From a bacterium D16-50 (lineage in GTDB: Bacteria; Bacillota; Clostridia; Lachnospirales; Lachnospiraceae), in assembly GCA_003612485.1 (NCBI GenBank), contig RAZA01000005.1, forward strand, positions 1-64,000: a stretch of 64,000 nt of DNA. Direction: 5' to 3'. The notes below the pieces were generated by a model, which saw only the letters and a list, made by a program, of their open reading frames with translations, did no database searches and had not been told where the DNA came from. Within the stretch, counting starts at the first letter, position 1. Each line of letters begins with the position of its first letter. This document shows, one piece after another, positions 61,916-64,000 of this stretch. A program made the position numbers and the translations under genes.

Positions 61916-64000
61916 ATGAATACAGCATTGTCGTGGATTAAGGCATATGTGCCGGGACTGGAGTGTACGGATCAGGAGTATTGCGATGCAATGACTCTGT
62001 CAGGCACGAAGGTGGAAGGATATGAGAGAAGGGACAGGAATCTGGAGAAGATCGTCGTAGGACAGATCTCTTCGATAGAAGGACATCCCGATGCGGATAA
62101 GCTTATTGTATGTCAGGTGAACATTGGCACCGATACCATACAGATCGTTACGGGAGCCCATAATGTAAAGGTAGGGGACAAGGTGCCCGTGGTCTTAGAC
62201 GGAGGAAAGGTCGCAGGGGGGCATGACGGCGGTCCTCTTCCGGAGGAGGGCATCAGGATCAAGGCAGGGAAGCTGCGGGGGGTTCCCTCTCAGGGCATGA
62301 TGTGCTCCATAGAGGAGCTGGGGGCTGACAGAAGCATGTATCCGGAGGCTCCGGAGGAGGGCATCTATATATTTGAAGAGGATGCTCAGGTAGGGGCTGA
62401 TGCGGTGGAGCTGCTGGGGCTTCACGACACGGTGTTTGAATATGAAATCACCAGCAACCGGGTGGACTGCTACAGCGTGCTGGGAATCGCCAGAGAAGCG
62501 GCGGCTACCTTCAGGAAGCCCTTTGTGCCTCCCCTTGTGAATGTGACAGGAAATCAGGAGGATGTTCATGATTATGTCAGCGTGGAGGTACAGGATCCGG
62601 AGCTTTGCCCCCGGTACTGTGCAAGGGTCTGCAAGAACATCAAGCTGGGGCCTTCGCCGGAGTGGATGAGGAAGAGGCTTGCCGCCAGCGGCATCCGTCC
62701 CATCAATAATCTGGTGGACATCACCAATTACGTGATGGAGGAGTATGGGCAGCCTATGCATGCCTTTGATCTGGACACCATCGCCGGGCATAGGATTGTG
62801 GTGCGCCGGGCGAAGGAGGGAGACCGGTTCCAGACCTTGGACGGCCAGCTGCGCAAGCTGGACAGTCAGGTGCTGATGATCTGCGACGGGGAAAAAGAGG
62901 TGGCCGTGGCCGGGATCATGGGGGGAGAAAATTCCAAGATCACGGAAAATGTGCATACGGTTCTGCTGGAGTCCGCCGTTTTCAACGGACCCAATGTACG
63001 AAAGTCCTCCAAGAGAATCGGCCTGAGGACGGATTCTTCGGGCAAGTTCGAGAAGGGGCTGGAACCCCACAATGCGGAGGACGCCATAAACCGCGCCTGC
63101 CAGCTCATTGAGGAGCTGGGCTGCGGAGAGGTGGTAGGGGGCATGGTGGACGTGGCCCAGCCTATGCCTGAGAGAAAAAGACTTCCTTTCAAGCCGGAAA
63201 AATACAACCGCCTTCTGGGAACTCAGATACCTGAGGGAGAGATGCTGGAGATGCTGCGTCGGATTCAGGTGGAGGCGAAGGCTTCGGAGCAGGGCACAGA
63301 GCTGGTGATTCCTTATTTCCGGCAGGACCTGAACTGTGATGCGGATATAGCGGAGGAAGTAGCCAGATTCTACGGCTATGACAAGATTCCCACCACTCTG
63401 CCTTCGGGCGAGGCCACGGCAGGCAAGCTCTCTTATAAGCTGCGGATAGAGCAGAAGGCCAGAGACATGGCGGAATACTGCGGATTCTCTCAGGGTATGA
63501 GCTATTCCTTTGAAAGCCCCAAGGTGTTTGACAAGCTATTGCTTTCCGAGGATGACAAGCTGCGTCAGGCAGTCACCATCGCAAATCCCCTGGGAGAGGA
63601 TTTCTCCATCATGAGAACCACGCCTCTCAACGGAATGCTGACCAGTCTGGCAGTGAACTATAACCGCAGGAACAAGGATGTAAAGCTCTACGAGCTGGAG
63701 AATGTGTATCTGCCGGAATCTCTGCCTCTCACGGAGCTTCCCCACGAGCGTATGCAGTTTGTGCTGGGATTCTACGGAGAAGGAGATTTCTTCACTATGA
63801 AAGGCGTGGTGGAGGAATTCTTCGGAAGCGTAGGCATGGCCAAGAGACCGCAGTACGACCCTCAGGCAGGAAAGCCCTTCCTGCATCCCGGCCGGCAGGC
63901 GAATATCAAATATGAGGGAAGTGTTGTAGGATATCTGGGAGAGATCCATCCGGAGGTAAGGGATCATTATGAGATAGGCGATAGAGTCTATGTGGCCGTG
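61916..64000 (+). CDS. pheT: phenylalanyl-tRNA synthetase, beta subunit (3' end beyond window)
   Basis: The frame is open from ATG at 61916 to the last base (695 codons, no stop), so it is cut by the window edge; the usual length is about 800 residues. It has the N-terminal tRNA-binding OB domain (VVGQISSIEGHPDADKLIV, VTGAHNVKVGD), the B3/4 editing domain and the B5 and synthetase-like domains. The C-terminal FDX-ACB domain lies beyond the edge. AAAGGGAG precedes the start, 105 bases after pheS. Confidence 0.97.
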   Translation, partial: MNTALSWIKAYVPGLECTDQEYCDAMTLSGTKVEGYERRDRNLEKIVVGQISSIEGHPDADKLIVCQVNIGTDTIQIVTGAHNVKVGDKVPVVLDGGKVAGGHDGGPLPEEGIRIKAGKLRGVPSQGMMCSIEELGADRSMYPEAPEEGIYIFEEDAQVGADAVELLGLHDTVFEYEITSNRVDCYSVLGIAREAAATFRKPFVPPLVNVTGNQEDVHDYVSVEVQDPELCPRYCARVCKNIKLGPSPEWMRKRLAASGIRPINNLVDITNYVMEEYGQPMHAFDLDTIAGHRIVVRRAKEGDRFQTLDGQLRKLDSQVLMICDGEKEVAVAGIMGGENSKITENVHTVLLESAVFNGPNVRKSSKRIGLRTDSSGKFEKGLEPHNAEDAINRACQLIEELGCGEVVGGMVDVAQPMPERKRLPFKPEKYNRLLGTQIPEGEMLEMLRRIQVEAKASEQGTELVIPYFRQDLNCDADIAEEVARFYGYDKIPTTLPSGEATAGKLSYKLRIEQKARDMAEYCGFSQGMSYSFESPKVFDKLLLSEDDKLRQAVTIANPLGEDFSIMRTTPLNGMLTSLAVNYNRRNKDVKLYELENVYLPESLPLTELPHERMQFVLGFYGEGDFFTMKGVVEEFFGSVGMAKRPQYDPQAGKPFLHPGRQANIKYEGSVVGYLGEIHPEVRDHYEIGDRVYVAV

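Overview
The window looks like a chromosomal segment of an anaerobic Firmicute of the class Clostridia, most likely Lachnospiraceae. This is inferred from gene content and style: a complete Rnf ion-pumping complex in the order C-D-G-E-A-B, ATP-type PEP carboxykinase, a Phe T-box in front of pheST, a 6S RNA, SleB- and SpoIID-type wall enzymes, a CD3324-family regulator, BlaI/M56 signalling genes, and AGGAGG-type ribosome binding sites. Most of the window is fairly GC-rich. The first ~1.6 kb and ~7.5-11.8 kb are visibly more AT-rich and may have been acquired or evolved separately. I saw no rRNA, tRNA, CRISPR array or intact transposase.

Layout. 0.2-2.0 kb: a lone DUF4304-like gene and more than 1 kb of non-coding DNA with hairpins and a 40-bp tandem repeat. 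2.0-7.5 kb: DUF308 membrane protein, two-component system and an ABC-2 exporter. 7.5-11.8 kb: a small CD3324-family regulator behind a leader with a possible leader peptide and competing hairpins, then a micro-ORF and two ABC half-exporters, the first frameshifted by one base next to poly-G tracts. 11.9-16.1 kb (minus): EFR1-type flavodoxin/ferredoxin and a double GT-C glycosyltransferase. 16.3-21.5 kb: LolD-like ATPase, FtsX-like permease with a very long coiled coil, PHP phosphoesterase. 21.7-31.7 kb: an unusual operon of two large lipoprotein solute-binding proteins, two MalF/MalG-type permeases, a HlyD/MacA-like adaptor and a MacB-core-like protein, with no ATPase. 31.8-42 kb: YgjP-like metalloprotease, CDF transporter, beta-propeller gene behind a palindromic operator, 5'-truncated ABC exporter, membrane-bound AraC regulator, BlaI/M56 pair, YprB-like exonuclease.

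42.1-47.2 kb: rnfCDGEAB, followed by two copies of a large palindromic repeat. 47.5-50.2 kb: GH25-like protein with an altered active site, AP2/HNH-like protein, SleB-type hydrolase. 50.3-56.3 kb: thrC, deoC, aminopeptidase P, pckA. 56.5-64 kb: small lipoprotein, 6S RNA, SpoIID-like protein, YihY/BrkB protein, then T-box, pheS and pheT (cut by the window edge).

The metabolic core fits an amino-acid- and sugar-fermenting anaerobe: Rnf couples ferredoxin oxidation to NAD reduction and an ion gradient, and PckA links C4 acids to PEP. Much of the rest is envelope biology: export, surface glycosylation, wall turnover and membrane-spanning regulators. The best candidates for something undescribed are the attenuator-like leader and exporter cassette at 7.5-11.8 kb, the ATPase-less binding-protein/adaptor operon at 21.7-31.7 kb, and the palindromic repeat pair at 47.2-47.5 kb.
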